Source: Microbulbifer pacificus (lineage in GTDB: Bacteria > Pseudomonadota > Gammaproteobacteria > Pseudomonadales > Cellvibrionaceae). From it: a DNA stretch of 64,000 nucleotides. Shown here one piece after another: positions 35,857 through 44,999 of this stretch; the first letter of the stretch is position 1, and each line of letters opens with the position of its first letter. Under the pieces are notes generated by a model, which was not told the DNA's origin, did no database searches, and saw nothing but the letters and a program-made list of their open reading frames with translations. The DNA is taken from contig NZ_CP137555.1 in NCBI RefSeq assembly GCF_033723955.1, positions 2,906,001 through 2,970,000 on the forward strand, in the 5' to 3' direction. The translations under genes and the position numbers were made by a program.

Positions 35857-36423
35857 TTACTGGCGAACGCCTTCCACATCCAGAATCAGCTCAACAGTCT
35901 GGGAAGCCGGGCCCAGGTCGTAATCGATGCCGAAGTCTTTCAGTTTGAACTCGGTCTTGCCGGTGAAGCCCTGGCGGTAGCCGCCCCAGGGATCCTTGCC
36001 GCCGCCGATTTCGGCCACGTCAATGGCGATCGGCTTGGTCACGCCGTTCAGGGTCAGTTCGCCTTTCAGCAGCGCCTTGCCATCACCTTTGGGTTCAAAA
36101 CTGGAGCTCTTGAAGGTGGCGGTGGGGAACTTGTCCACGTTCAGGAAGTCCTTGCCGCGCAGGTGCTTGTCGCGCTCTGCGTGGTTGCTGTTCAGGCTGG
36201 TGGTATCCACAGTCATTTCAATGGAGGAGGCTTCCGGCTTGGCTTCGTCATAGGAAAAGCTGCCATCGAACTTGTCGAAGCGGCCGTACAGCCAGCTGTA
36301 ACCCAGGTGCTTGATGCGGAACTGGACAAACGCGTGTGCGCCCTTGGTATCAACTTTGTAAACGGCAGCCTGGGCAGTGGTGCCTACCAGGGCAGCAAAC
36401 AACAGAACAGCAAGTTTTTTCAT
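35857..36423 (-). CDS. YceI-family periplasmic lipid-binding protein
   Basis: 188 aa with a clear signal peptide ([19 protein letters not shown]) and the YceI lipocalin-like fold: [38 protein letters not shown] and the C-terminal [22 protein letters not shown]. Members bind polyisoprenoids in the periplasm. The neighbour just upstream on the same strand is a cytochrome b561, the usual pairing, suggesting a role in quinone or isoprenoid redox handling. Confidence 0.93.
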   Translation of the reverse strand: MKKLAVLLFAALVGTTAQAAVYKVDTKGAHAFVQFRIKHLGYSWLYGRFDKFDGSFSYDEAKPEASSIEMTVDTTSLNSNHAERDKHLRGKDFLNVDKFPTATFKSSSFEPKGDGKALLKGELTLNGVTKPIAIDVAEIGGGKDPWGGYRQGFTGKTEFKLKDFGIDYDLGPASQTVELILDVEGVRQ

Positions 36424-36501
36424 GGTGCGGTTTCCTTTGATTGGATTCGAGTTAATTAGAACTGATCAATCTTTTCATTGAGAAAAATCAATTGAGTGGT
36501 T

Positions 36502-37077
36502 TTAGCCTTTTCGCGGTGCCAGCCCAAGCATTTTCCTGAGAGTTCCGTCTTTATTGACAAAATGGTGTTTGAACGCCGCAACGCCGTGCAACAACACCAG
36601 CCCCATCAGGGTCCACGCCAGATACTTGTGGATCGCCCCGGCGATATCTTCCTGATTTTCCAGTCCGTGCAACGTCGCCGGTACCGGGAACCAGTTGAAC
36701 ACTTCGATCGCGCGCCCATCGGCGGTGCTGATCAGGTAGCCGGAGACGGAAATGGCCAGCAACAGGGTATAGATGATCCAGTGCGCAGCGCCCGCAGCGC
36801 GCTGCTGCCAGCGCGGCGCCGGCTCCGGCGCCGGGCTCACATTGGCCCAGCGCCACAGCAAACGCGCAACCAGCAGGATCAACAGCAGAATACCCACGGA
36901 CTTGTGGATATCCGGCCCCTGCCGATACCACGGGTCGTAGTAGCCGAGCCCGCGCATCCACCAGCCCAGCGCAAACATGCCGATGATGGCCGGCGCCATC
37001 AGCCAGTGAAAAGCGACGGCCACCCAGCCGTAGTGGGATCTACTATTGCGGGTCTGCACGTCTGACTCCGTTGCCAA
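36502..37077 (-). CDS. Cytochrome b561 family protein
   Basis: 191 aa, four membrane helices with conserved histidines for two b-type hemes (HYGWVAVAFHWLMA, PDIHKSVGILLLILLVARLLWRW, AAHWIIYTLLLA, AGAIHKYLAWTLMGLVLLH). It moves electrons between quinol and a periplasmic acceptor, possibly superoxide in CybB-like members. First gene of a two-gene unit with YceI. Confidence 0.92.
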   Translation of the reverse strand: MATESDVQTRNSRSHYGWVAVAFHWLMAPAIIGMFALGWWMRGLGYYDPWYRQGPDIHKSVGILLLILLVARLLWRWANVSPAPEPAPRWQQRAAGAAHWIIYTLLLAISVSGYLISTADGRAIEVFNWFPVPATLHGLENQEDIAGAIHKYLAWTLMGLVLLHGVAAFKHHFVNKDGTLRKMLGLAPRKG

Positions 37078-37370
37078 ATCTACTGCGCGTGCGCCTGACG
37101 GCGTCCGGCGGTGCTCAGAATGCTCATGTATGACCTATACACTCCGCTTCTTCCGCTCCGGCGACCACCGTCAGCCACCCGCTCGCTACGATTTTTAGTT
37201 ACATGAATGGCTCGCATTATAAAAATTCTATGGCGCCGGAATAGCGCAAAAAGCTGGAACTATTTTTCGAAAAATTCGCACAGGTGCCTGGTGTGGCCGC
37301 TTTTTGACCACGAATGGGGCTGTCTATGGTGGGATAGGAAAGATCACAACGCGGAGTTGCGCTGGGGGTG

Positions 37371-38072
37371 TCAGAGGTGCGTGCTGTGCTGGCGCTCCGC
37401 GGCGTGCAGTATTTTGCCCAGCAGTATTGGGTCGAGGTGTGAGCGGTCACTCAGCTGATGGGTGAGCCAGTCCAGGTCGTGTACCGGCGCGCGGTCGCCG
37501 CGGCCGTTTTCCATCGCCATCTGTTCCAGTTGCCAGATCACGTCCAGCAGCAGGTCCGGTGCCAGTGGTTGTTCATCTTCAGCGGAGAACAATTCATTTT
37601 CCAACCGGTCCAGGTCCCGGCGCCGCACCACAAGTTCGCCGTAATTGGGATACCAGCGGCTGCTGAAGGGCTCGGGGCGGTTACGGAAATCGAAGGTGAT
37701 GCGCAGGCGGTTGCCGTCGGTATCCTGGAGGGTGGGGGTATCGTTTTCTTCTGCCGGCAGCGCGGGGCGCTGGCGCAGGATGCCGACGATTGCACGCCAG
37801 TCGCTGTTGTGTGTGGGGCTTAAGCGCATAGGGTGCTTGAGGACGACGTTGGGCTTTTCTGGCTGGTCCAGGTACCGGAGCTGCTGTCCGGGGCGGTACC
37901 AGTAAAGATCCAGCTGGTGGTCTTCGGCGAGGCGGGCGAGGTCGTCGCTGGTCAGCGGTTCTTCCGACAGGGCGCTCAGGTGATCCACCGCCTGCTGGAT
38001 ACTGAGCCAGCGGCGCATGTGGAATGGTCTGTCGCTTGGTGTCCCCGCACGTTTACCGCTCACCGTTGCCAT
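37371..38072 (-). CDS. Protein of unknown function
   Basis: 233 aa, soluble. The N-terminal 60 residues (MRRWLSIQQAVDHLSALSEEPLTSDDLARLAEDHQLDL) look like a helix-turn-helix or MerR-like reader of the kind seen in phage-type regulators. The C-terminal part has no family I recognise. The ATG at 38072 is used; an ATG at residue 19 (MRRWL) is possible. Flanked by a 290-base gap upstream of cytochrome b561 and by corA. No function assigned. Confidence 0.7.
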   Translation of the reverse strand: MATVSGKRAGTPSDRPFHMRRWLSIQQAVDHLSALSEEPLTSDDLARLAEDHQLDLYWYRPGQQLRYLDQPEKPNVVLKHPMRLSPTHNSDWRAIVGILRQRPALPAEENDTPTLQDTDGNRLRITFDFRNRPEPFSSRWYPNYGELVVRRRDLDRLENELFSAEDEQPLAPDLLLDVIWQLEQMAMENGRGDRAPVHDLDWLTHQLSDRSHLDPILLGKILHAAERQHSTHL

Positions 38073-38138
38073 GATCGCCCCGCTTCCCTGCGATTTCTGC
38101 CACCCATTAAGGTTAGCAGTTGGCGGTGAATTGGGCGG

Positions 38139-39092
38139 TTACAACCAGCCCTTCTTTTTGAAATACAGGTAGGGTGCCATGCCTGCCATGAGCATCAGTA
38201 AAAGTGCCCAGGGGTAGCCAAGAAGCCACTGCAGCTCAGGCATATGCTCGAAGTTCATGCCGTAGATACTCGCGACCATGGTCGGCGGCAGGAAAACCAC
38301 CGCGGCGATGGAGAAGATCTTGATGATCTTGTTCTGCTCGATATTGATGAAGCCCTGGGTGGAGTCCATCAGGAAGTTGATCTTCTCGAACAGGAAGGTG
38401 GTGTGGGACATCAGTGTGTCGATGTCGCGCAGGATGCCCCAGCAGTCCTCGCGCAGTTCCGGGTCGTCTTTCAGGTGGCGCTGCAGGAAGGCGATGGAGC
38501 GCTGGGTATCCATCAGGCACAGGCGGATTTTACCGTTAGAGTCCTCGAGCTTGGCGAGGTGGTCGATGGCGTCTTCCAGGTCTGCCTCTTCCTCTTCCAG
38601 TACCAGGTGGCTGACCTCGCCGAGTTTCAGGTAGTTGTCTTCCAGCGCGTCGGCGAGGTTTTCCACTTTCTGTTCAAACAACAGAATCAGCAGTTCCTGT
38701 GCATTGTGAGCTTCCACCTGATTGCGGCGCGCGCGCATGCGCAGCAGGCGGAAATCCGCGAGGTCGGCTTCGCGCACCGTGATCAGGCGCTGGGGCTGCA
38801 GGATAAAAGCCACGGTAGCGGTGTCGTGGCGGCCTTCGCTCTGGGTCAGGTACAGGGAGTGTACGTGGATGCCGGCGGTATCCACGAAGTAGCGCGCGGA
38901 GGATTCGATCTCGTCCACATCCTCGGATTCCGGCAGCTCGGTACGCAGCAGCTGCTCCAGCAGGTCGCGCTCGTCGTCTTCCGGGTCCTGCAGGTCGATC
39001 CAGGCCGCATCGGCCAGGGGCTGGCTGTGGTAATCGCTGCCCGCATAGGTTTCTTTGATCTTGCCGCGCCGGGTTTCAAACAGTCTCAGCAT
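38139..39092 (-). CDS. corA: CorA-type magnesium/divalent cation transporter
   Basis: 317 aa inner-membrane channel. A long cytoplasmic helical domain precedes two C-terminal membrane helices. The diagnostic YGMNF motif joins them (VVFLPPTMVASIYGMNFEHMP). A KKKGWL end follows the last helix, which is usual. Starts at ATG 39092. Could carry Mg, Co or Ni; Mg is by far the commonest. Confidence 0.95.
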   Translation of the reverse strand: MLRLFETRRGKIKETYAGSDYHSQPLADAAWIDLQDPEDDERDLLEQLLRTELPESEDVDEIESSARYFVDTAGIHVHSLYLTQSEGRHDTATVAFILQPQRLITVREADLADFRLLRMRARRNQVEAHNAQELLILLFEQKVENLADALEDNYLKLGEVSHLVLEEEEADLEDAIDHLAKLEDSNGKIRLCLMDTQRSIAFLQRHLKDDPELREDCWGILRDIDTLMSHTTFLFEKINFLMDSTQGFINIEQNKIIKIFSIAAVVFLPPTMVASIYGMNFEHMPELQWLLGYPWALLLMLMAGMAPYLYFKKKGWL

Positions 39093-39223
39093 TACCGCTT
39101 CCTTGGTCGTCAGGTTTGCGCCGGGGCCGGGCCCCGGGGAGTGTGGGGCATGGTGTCAGGCCATCGGCAACAAATCAATTATCGCCACCCGCAGGCGCTG
39201 CAGGTGGCGATGGGCGCGGGGAC

Positions 39224-39661
39224 TTAAAGCCACGTGGGCAGATGTGCGCGGATTTCCTCGCTGTCACAAGTGGTGAGGTTTTTGCGCGACTCGCCGGCGA
39301 TGGTGGCCAGGCAAGGGGTGCTCATGGAAGAACGCAGGCTGCCGGCCATGGAGGGCTCGGCGACGATGTACAGGCGGTCAAAGCGACCTTCCTGACGCCC
39401 GCGCTCCAGGGTGTGGGCGATATCGCGGGCGAACTTGCGCGCGCCTTCCTTGCGCAGATCCGTGGGCTTCGCCATGCCGTGACGACCCTGACCATTGCTG
39501 TCGAAGGCGCGCCCCGGGGCATCACTGATCAGTTCGTGCCCCTTCATACGCCCCTCGGGGTAAACCAGAGATTCTACTTCTTGGAGAGAACCCGCACGTT
39601 TTTCCGCTTCGAATACGCGGGCATGAGTATGGTTGGCTACCAGAACCCAGGCTTTTGACAT
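39224..39661 (-). CDS. Host-attachment family protein
   Basis: 145 aa of the family annotated as protein required for attachment to host cells (PF10116). It begins MSKAWVLVANHTHARVFEAEK and contains the ARKFARDIAHTLERGRQEGRFDRLYIVAEP core and a C-terminal ...LATIAGESRKNLTTCDSEEIRAHL. The start has AGAGGT upstream. Cytoplasmic, no signal peptide. The name comes from an Agrobacterium study and is not evidence of host contact here. Divergent from the CBS gene. Confidence 0.88.
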   Translation of the reverse strand: MSKAWVLVANHTHARVFEAEKRAGSLQEVESLVYPEGRMKGHELISDAPGRAFDSNGQGRHGMAKPTDLRKEGARKFARDIAHTLERGRQEGRFDRLYIVAEPSMAGSLRSSMSTPCLATIAGESRKNLTTCDSEEIRAHLPTWL

Positions 39662-39800
39662 GGCCGTATACCTCTGTTTTTGCTGAGTCTTACCTCCAAA
39701 TGGTAGGCCGTTGGTGGTCGGGTTCGTAGTCGTGATGCGGGCTGCTCTCACTATCATTTCTGGAAATCGCTATACATTCCGATGGGAGAGGAGGTGTGCC

Positions 39801-40217
39801 GTGAAAGTCGAACAAGCCATGCACCGGGGTGTCACCTGGTGCACGCCGGATACCCCGCTGTGGAAAGTGGCGCAAATGCTCAGGGATCACGATGTGGGCG
39901 CCATCCCTGTCGGTGAGAATGACCGCCTGGTTGGCATGGTTACCGACCGCGATATTGTCTGCCGCGGGCTAGCCGAGGGCGGGGACATGCGCGAGATGAC
40001 CGCCGGGGATGTAATGACCGAGGGCATCGAGTACTGCTACGCCGATGACAACATGCAGGAGGCCATCGATCACATGGAGCAGAAGCATATACGGCGGCTG
40101 CCGGTGATCGACGGCGCGCACAGAATGGTGGGTATGTTGAGCATGGGTGATGTTGCCCACGCGGTTAATGATGAGTCCTGCCAGCGCTACGCCGCGGCGG
40201 TGTCCGCGCATCACTGA
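39801..40217 (+). CDS. Two-CBS-domain protein
   Basis: 138 aa, almost entirely a tandem CBS pair: VEQAMHRGVTWCTPDTPLWKVAQML..VGMVTDRDIV and AGDVMTEGIEYCYADDNMQEAIDHM..RLPVIDGAHRMVGMLSMGDVA. CBS pairs sense adenine nucleotides. The start is a GTG with an ideal GAGGAGGTGTGCC site; the open frame further upstream is noncoding. It stands alone, divergent from the host-attachment gene. Target unknown. Confidence 0.9.
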   Translation: MKVEQAMHRGVTWCTPDTPLWKVAQMLRDHDVGAIPVGENDRLVGMVTDRDIVCRGLAEGGDMREMTAGDVMTEGIEYCYADDNMQEAIDHMEQKHIRRLPVIDGAHRMVGMLSMGDVAHAVNDESCQRYAAAVSAHH

Positions 40218-40296
40218 TCCTGTGTCGTAGCGGGGTCATCGGTTTGTCATGAAACGTACATAGACTGGCGTTCAATGACGGTTATACACGCTCCCG

Positions 40297-41160
40297 ATGA
40301 CTCCGCTATTTCTCGCAAACCGCAACGTACACTGGACCGCGCTGGGGCTGCTACTGGCCGCGGGCGTGGCACTGTGCCTGTGGATTTCGAGCCAGCGGGT
40401 GGCGGCGCCGGAGCTTGGGGATTATCACCTCTATCGGTGTGAAACCCGCGCGGAAGCTGGTACTGGCTCCGCGGATGGCGATGTGTTTTCGACGCTGCTG
40501 GTTTCCTCGTCTCACGCGCGGGAAATTGCCGACCGCCTGTGCGCGGCTCCGGCAATACGCCGGCACTACGGCGCAGTACAGGTCTCGTGGAAGCCCCGCG
40601 GGCGCCTGGGGGCGGAAGAAATACTGAGCGAGACCTACGACCTTATCTGGAGTCGCGGCCACACCATGGCGGGGCTGGTGCCCGAATATGGCGACTACTA
40701 CGAGCCGTTGATGCGTTACGACCATTACCGCGTGTACTGGTTCAGCCGCGGTGGCGCGCCCGAATTGACCGCGGAATATTTTCACGGCAAGCGTATCGGT
40801 CTACTCAATGACAAGCTCAGTCACACCCTCTATTTATTGCCACTGGCGTCGCTGAAGGAAGCCGGCATCGAGTTCAGTGCGGAAAACCTGGTCTACTTCG
40901 ATGATGCGGTGAGCCTATACCAGGCCTTCGCCCGGGATGAGCTGGACCTGGTGAGCGGCGGTGACTATGTGCAGCAGGATCTGGATATCCCGCTGTCACG
41001 CACCCTCATTTCCAGTGAGGCCAATGCCGCCACCCTGTTCGTGCGCCGCAAGCGCGCGGTGGGGATCGATTGCGCACTGGCGGCGGCCTTCGACGGCTTT
41101 GCCAATGAGTACCTGCAGGGGCAGCGCGCCTTTGAGGGAGCTGAGCACTGTGTTCCTTAA
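40297..41160 (+). CDS. Membrane-anchored solute-binding-like sensor protein
   Basis: 287 aa. An N-terminal membrane helix (TALGLLLAAGVALCLWISS) anchors a periplasmic domain resembling phosphonate/phosphate-type solute-binding proteins: DLIWSRGHTMAGLVPEYGDYY, GKRIGLLNDKLSHTLYLLPLASLKEAG, AFARDELDLVSGGDYV. No ABC permease or ATPase is near. The gene overlaps the following regulator gene by 11 bases, so the two are co-translated. I infer a ligand-binding sensor subunit for that membrane regulator rather than a transport component. Confidence 0.78.
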   Translation: MTPLFLANRNVHWTALGLLLAAGVALCLWISSQRVAAPELGDYHLYRCETRAEAGTGSADGDVFSTLLVSSSHAREIADRLCAAPAIRRHYGAVQVSWKPRGRLGAEEILSETYDLIWSRGHTMAGLVPEYGDYYEPLMRYDHYRVYWFSRGGAPELTAEYFHGKRIGLLNDKLSHTLYLLPLASLKEAGIEFSAENLVYFDDAVSLYQAFARDELDLVSGGDYVQQDLDIPLSRTLISSEANAATLFVRRKRAVGIDCALAAAFDGFANEYLQGQRAFEGAEHCVP

Positions 41161-42205
41161 TCGAATCCATCGCTACCACGTGCTGCTGTGGGTGCTGCTC
41201 AGCATAGGTTTCTGTGCGCTCGCCGCGTGGCAGGCTGAGCGCAGTCTTGCGCGGGATCTGTCAGCCCAACTTAATCAGAGCCTGCCGGAAAAGCTCGCGC
41301 TCGCCCTGCAGGCGAGGCTGAGTGACGACGATCTATCCCAGTGGGTGGCGCATCGACTCGATCAGGATTTGCAATCGCTCACTCCTGCCAGCGGCTTGCC
41401 GCTGGTCCGCCACTGTGCCGCCCGGGTAACGCAACTGGTTGACGATGGCGGTGCCGCGGCGTGGGGGGATATCCGGGTGCTGTGGCATATGGGCAGTGAA
41501 CCTCGCAGCACATGGCTGGCGCTGGATTGCCAGTACAACTGGCCACTGCTGGCCGCGAGCCAGTCGCTGCTGGCCCTGCTGTTAATCGTCGCGATAGCAC
41601 TGCTGCCGCGACCACTTTCCCGCGCGCAGCGTGGGCGCATTGCACAGCTCACCGAGCGGGGGCTGTCCCCGCTGCAGGCGCGCAGCGTTTCCGAAACCCT
41701 AACCGATGACCAGTTACTGTGGTTCGACCGCGCGCTGCAGTGCAACGGTGGCGACACCGACCAGGCACTTGCCGCGGCGGCCATGGATCACCAGCTGGAA
41801 TTTGATTGCGCCTCACAGCAGGTGCGGGTGCACGGCATCCTGGTGAAGCTGGCGAAGACCCCGTTTTTTTATTACCTCTGGTATGCCCGCCTGCGGCAAC
41901 AGGGCGATGGCTGGCTGCTCAATCCACCGGTCAATCGACCGGACCGGGAAGGGGCCGATTCTTTAATCGAATTGATGTCTGAACACGGCGGGCATGCTAA
42001 ATCCATCAACGATTTGCGGGACAACGGCCTGCGCGCAAAGACCCTCGACCAGAACCGTAACAAGATCCGCGACGAACTGATTTCTGCTCTGGGTGAAGAC
42101 CTTGCCGCAGCCTACCTGTTTGAGTCCGAGCGGGATATGAAGAGCGGTCGCTATCGCTACCGCCTGGCTATTGCTCCCGCCCAGGCAATCTTTGTAACCA
42201 TATGA
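41150..42205 (+). CDS. Membrane-tethered winged-helix regulator
   Basis: 351 aa from a GTG overlapping the upstream gene; GGGAG lies about 8 bases before it. Two membrane helices (HVLLWVLLSIGFCALAAW; LLAASQSLLALLLIVAIALL near residue 145) bracket a periplasmic domain of about 110 residues. The cytoplasmic C-terminal half resembles an OmpR-like winged helix (VRVHGILVKLAKTPFFYYLW .. LDQNRNKIRDELISALG .. SGRYRYRLAI). The layout is the reverse of ToxR (membrane part first). It probably receives a signal from the solute-binding-like partner and acts on the adjacent TonB receptor gene. The DNA-binding assignment is inference from pattern. Confidence 0.72.
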   Translation: MFLNRIHRYHVLLWVLLSIGFCALAAWQAERSLARDLSAQLNQSLPEKLALALQARLSDDDLSQWVAHRLDQDLQSLTPASGLPLVRHCAARVTQLVDDGGAAAWGDIRVLWHMGSEPRSTWLALDCQYNWPLLAASQSLLALLLIVAIALLPRPLSRAQRGRIAQLTERGLSPLQARSVSETLTDDQLLWFDRALQCNGGDTDQALAAAAMDHQLEFDCASQQVRVHGILVKLAKTPFFYYLWYARLRQQGDGWLLNPPVNRPDREGADSLIELMSEHGGHAKSINDLRDNGLRAKTLDQNRNKIRDELISALGEDLAAAYLFESERDMKSGRYRYRLAIAPAQAIFVTI

Positions 42206-42210
42206 TTTTT

Positions 42211-42258
42211 AGCGTTTTTTTGTTTTAGAGATATCTCTTTCGACAAAAAAACATCGCT
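42211..42258. repeat. 48-bp interrupted palindrome between regulator and receptor genes
   Basis: Symmetric blocks AGCG, TTTTTTTGT, AGAGAT / ATCTCT, ACAAAAAAA, CGCT. The centre AGAGATATCTCT (42227-42238) is perfect. It may be a terminator for the regulator gene or an operator for the receptor gene 128 bases downstream. Confidence 0.5.
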
Positions 42259-42385
42259 GTAACCCAATTGTCACTCCCACTTTCGATCATCTGCGCCAAG
42301 CGGTCAGGGACAACCCCGGACCAGATTCTGACTAGCCCAGTGACCGGGCAAAAAAGAAAACCCAGCCCATATTTGGAGCAGAACA

Positions 42386-44923
42386 ATGATCAGCAAATGT
42401 AAAAATGAATGGCCCCGCAATAAACTGGCTCTGCTGGTTTCACTGTCTGTGTGTGGCGCTGCTGCACCGGCTCTGGCGCAACAGGCCGTCGACGCCACTG
42501 CCCTGGAAGAAGTAACCGTTCTGGCCTCTCCGATCCGCGACAGCCAGAAGGCCGCGATCGATGCCAAGCGCGACGCTGACAACACCGTCGACGTAATCTC
42601 TGCGGACACCATCGGCCGCTTCCCCGACCAGAACCTCGCGGACTCCCTCGGCCGCGTACCGGGCCTCGCCATCGAGCGCGACCAGGGCCAGGCGCGCTAC
42701 ATCAACTTCCGCGGTGCGCCTTTCCGCTACACGTCGCTGGCCATCGACGGCCTGAGCATCCCGGGTGCCGAGAACGGCCGCGTGCCGCGCTTTGACAGCT
42801 TTCCCTCCGTAATCACCAGCCGCATCGACGCCAACAAGGCGATCATGGCGGATATGCCCGGTGACGCGGTTGCGGGTTACATCAACATCTCTACCTTTGA
42901 CCCGTTCGTGAAAGACGGCTGGGCTTTCTCCACTGACGTGGGCATGGGTAACCAGGAGCTGGGCGACGGCGATATCTCCAAGGTAGCCCTGCGTACTTCC
43001 TGGTCCAACGACAACTTCGGCTTCTCCCTGTTTACTTCCGAGAACAGCCGCGAGCAGACCACCGACAACCGCGAGTACGATATCGAGCGCGATGAGACCG
43101 GCGAGCTGCTGGTAAATGAGCTGGACTTCCGCAGCTACAAGGTTACCCGCGAAGACCGCGCCTACGGTGGCCGCTTCGAGTTCCGTGGTGACGGCGCGCT
43201 GGAGCGTGTGTTTGTTTCCACCCTGTACAACGAGTTCCAGGACTTCGAAGAGCGCAACCAGTTTGTGTTCGACTTTGCCGGTGGTGCAGAGGCCGTGGGT
43301 GCTCCCCAGGCCACCGGCGCCGTGGGTGAAAACCAGTTCGCGCTGGTAGGGCGTGCTCTGGAGTACGGCCTGTACGAAAACTCCACCTTCACCAATACCC
43401 TGGGTGCAGATTTCGCCGTTGGCGAATGGCAGATTGAATCCCGCGTCAATTTCACCGAAACCGAAAACAACATGTTCCTGCCGCTGCCGCGCAGCGCCGG
43501 CGGTTTCGTAATGGCGAGCTTCGATGTCAGCGACCTGTACGATCCGGCAGTAACCGGCCTGTTCGACCCGCGCACCCAGTCCCCGATCGACGTCAACGGC
43601 GTCAACTACGCGGTTGACCTGGGCATGCTGATCGGCTCCGAAATGACCATCGATGCAACCAAGTTCAAGCTGGACGCAGAGCGTGAACTGCAGATGTTTG
43701 GTCACGACGCGGTGGTAAAAACCGGTATCGAACTGGACTCCCGCGAGGCCGACGGCTTCGGCATGGTGCTGTCTTATGGCCTGTTCCCGTCTGAAGTGAA
43801 CATCGCCGACTACGCTACCAGCGAAACCTGGGATAGCCAGTTCAGCAACGGTATTGCCGGCGCGACCTACTACGACAACAAGGGGCTGCGTGCAGCCTGG
43901 GATGCCGCGGTCGATGGCCTGAAAGTTACCCCGAACGACTCCCAGGCGATCCGCCTGGAAGAAGACATCACTGCGGGTTACGCCATGGTTACCACCCACT
44001 ACGACTGGGGTAACCTGGTGCTGGGTGCGCGTGTGGAAAACACCGATTATCTGAGCGAAGGCCCCACCGGCAACTTCGAAGACAGCTTCACCAACGTACT
44101 GCCGAGCGCCCACCTGAATGTGGATCTCGCGGACGACGTGAAACTGCGTATGTCTGTCTCCACCGGTGTAAGCCGCCCGACCTACTCCGAGTGGCGCGGC
44201 GACGACATGGTGGATTTCATCCAGAGCAGTGTAACTGCGGGTAACCCGGCGCTGAAAGCCGAGGAATCTGTCGGTGCGGATCTCTCCCTCGAATGGTACG
44301 CGGGCGACGCCAGCCTGCTGAGCGCCGGCCTGTTCTCTCGCAGCATCGACAATGTGATTTACGCGCAGAGCGATGTAATCGCCGGTGATGCCTACATGCC
44401 AGAAGTAGGCGCCGACTACTGGGTTTACACCCAATACGTAAACGGCAGCAACGGCAAAATGAGCGGTGCCGAGTTCAATGCCATCGCCCAGGCTGCAGAC
44501 TTCCTGCCGGTACTGGAAGGCTTCGGTGTCAGCGCCAACCTGACCCTGCTGGACAGCGAATTTGAAACCGCAGAAGGCACTCGCCACAGCCTGCCGGGTA
44601 CTTCCGACACCATCTTCAATGCCTCGGTGTTCTACGAGATGGAAGGCTTCTCCATCCGTCTGAACCACCAGTTCCGCGACGCCTGGCTGTCTACCACCGA
44701 GAACGTCGGCATGACCGATTACTGGGCCGAGCAGAAGCGTGTGGATCTGTCCGTGAGCTACGACCTGCCGATGTCGGTATTCGGTGCGGACGTCACCCTC
44801 TATGCCAACGCCAACAACCTGACCGACGAGCAGGACGTGCGTTACACCGGTGACGAGAGCACTCCGAACCAGGTGGAAAGCTACGGTCGCCGTTACCTCG
44901 CCGGCTTCCGCGTGAACTTCTGA
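42386..44923 (+). CDS. TonB-dependent outer membrane receptor
   Basis: 845 aa. Signal peptide ends near residue 31 (APALAQQ). A TonB-box-like LEEVTVLA follows, then the plug domain (NTVDVISADTIGRFPDQNLADSLGRVPGLAIERDQGQ). The large beta-barrel ends in the typical aromatic YLAGFRVNF. It imports a ligand across the outer membrane using TonB energy. Context suggests a phosphorylated organic compound (three phosphatase lipoproteins follow directly; a solute-binding-like sensor precedes), but the ligand is not readable from sequence. Confidence 0.93.
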   Translation: MISKCKNEWPRNKLALLVSLSVCGAAAPALAQQAVDATALEEVTVLASPIRDSQKAAIDAKRDADNTVDVISADTIGRFPDQNLADSLGRVPGLAIERDQGQARYINFRGAPFRYTSLAIDGLSIPGAENGRVPRFDSFPSVITSRIDANKAIMADMPGDAVAGYINISTFDPFVKDGWAFSTDVGMGNQELGDGDISKVALRTSWSNDNFGFSLFTSENSREQTTDNREYDIERDETGELLVNELDFRSYKVTREDRAYGGRFEFRGDGALERVFVSTLYNEFQDFEERNQFVFDFAGGAEAVGAPQATGAVGENQFALVGRALEYGLYENSTFTNTLGADFAVGEWQIESRVNFTETENNMFLPLPRSAGGFVMASFDVSDLYDPAVTGLFDPRTQSPIDVNGVNYAVDLGMLIGSEMTIDATKFKLDAERELQMFGHDAVVKTGIELDSREADGFGMVLSYGLFPSEVNIADYATSETWDSQFSNGIAGATYYDNKGLRAAWDAAVDGLKVTPNDSQAIRLEEDITAGYAMVTTHYDWGNLVLGARVENTDYLSEGPTGNFEDSFTNVLPSAHLNVDLADDVKLRMSVSTGVSRPTYSEWRGDDMVDFIQSSVTAGNPALKAEESVGADLSLEWYAGDASLLSAGLFSRSIDNVIYAQSDVIAGDAYMPEVGADYWVYTQYVNGSNGKMSGAEFNAIAQAADFLPVLEGFGVSANLTLLDSEFETAEGTRHSLPGTSDTIFNASVFYEMEGFSIRLNHQFRDAWLSTTENVGMTDYWAEQKRVDLSVSYDLPMSVFGADVTLYANANNLTDEQDVRYTGDESTPNQVESYGRRYLAGFRVNF

Positions 44924-44999
44924 TAATCGACATCAAGTCAAATCCAGGCGGCCAGTCAAGTACTGGCCGCCCGTCACATAAAAATTCGATAGGTGATTT

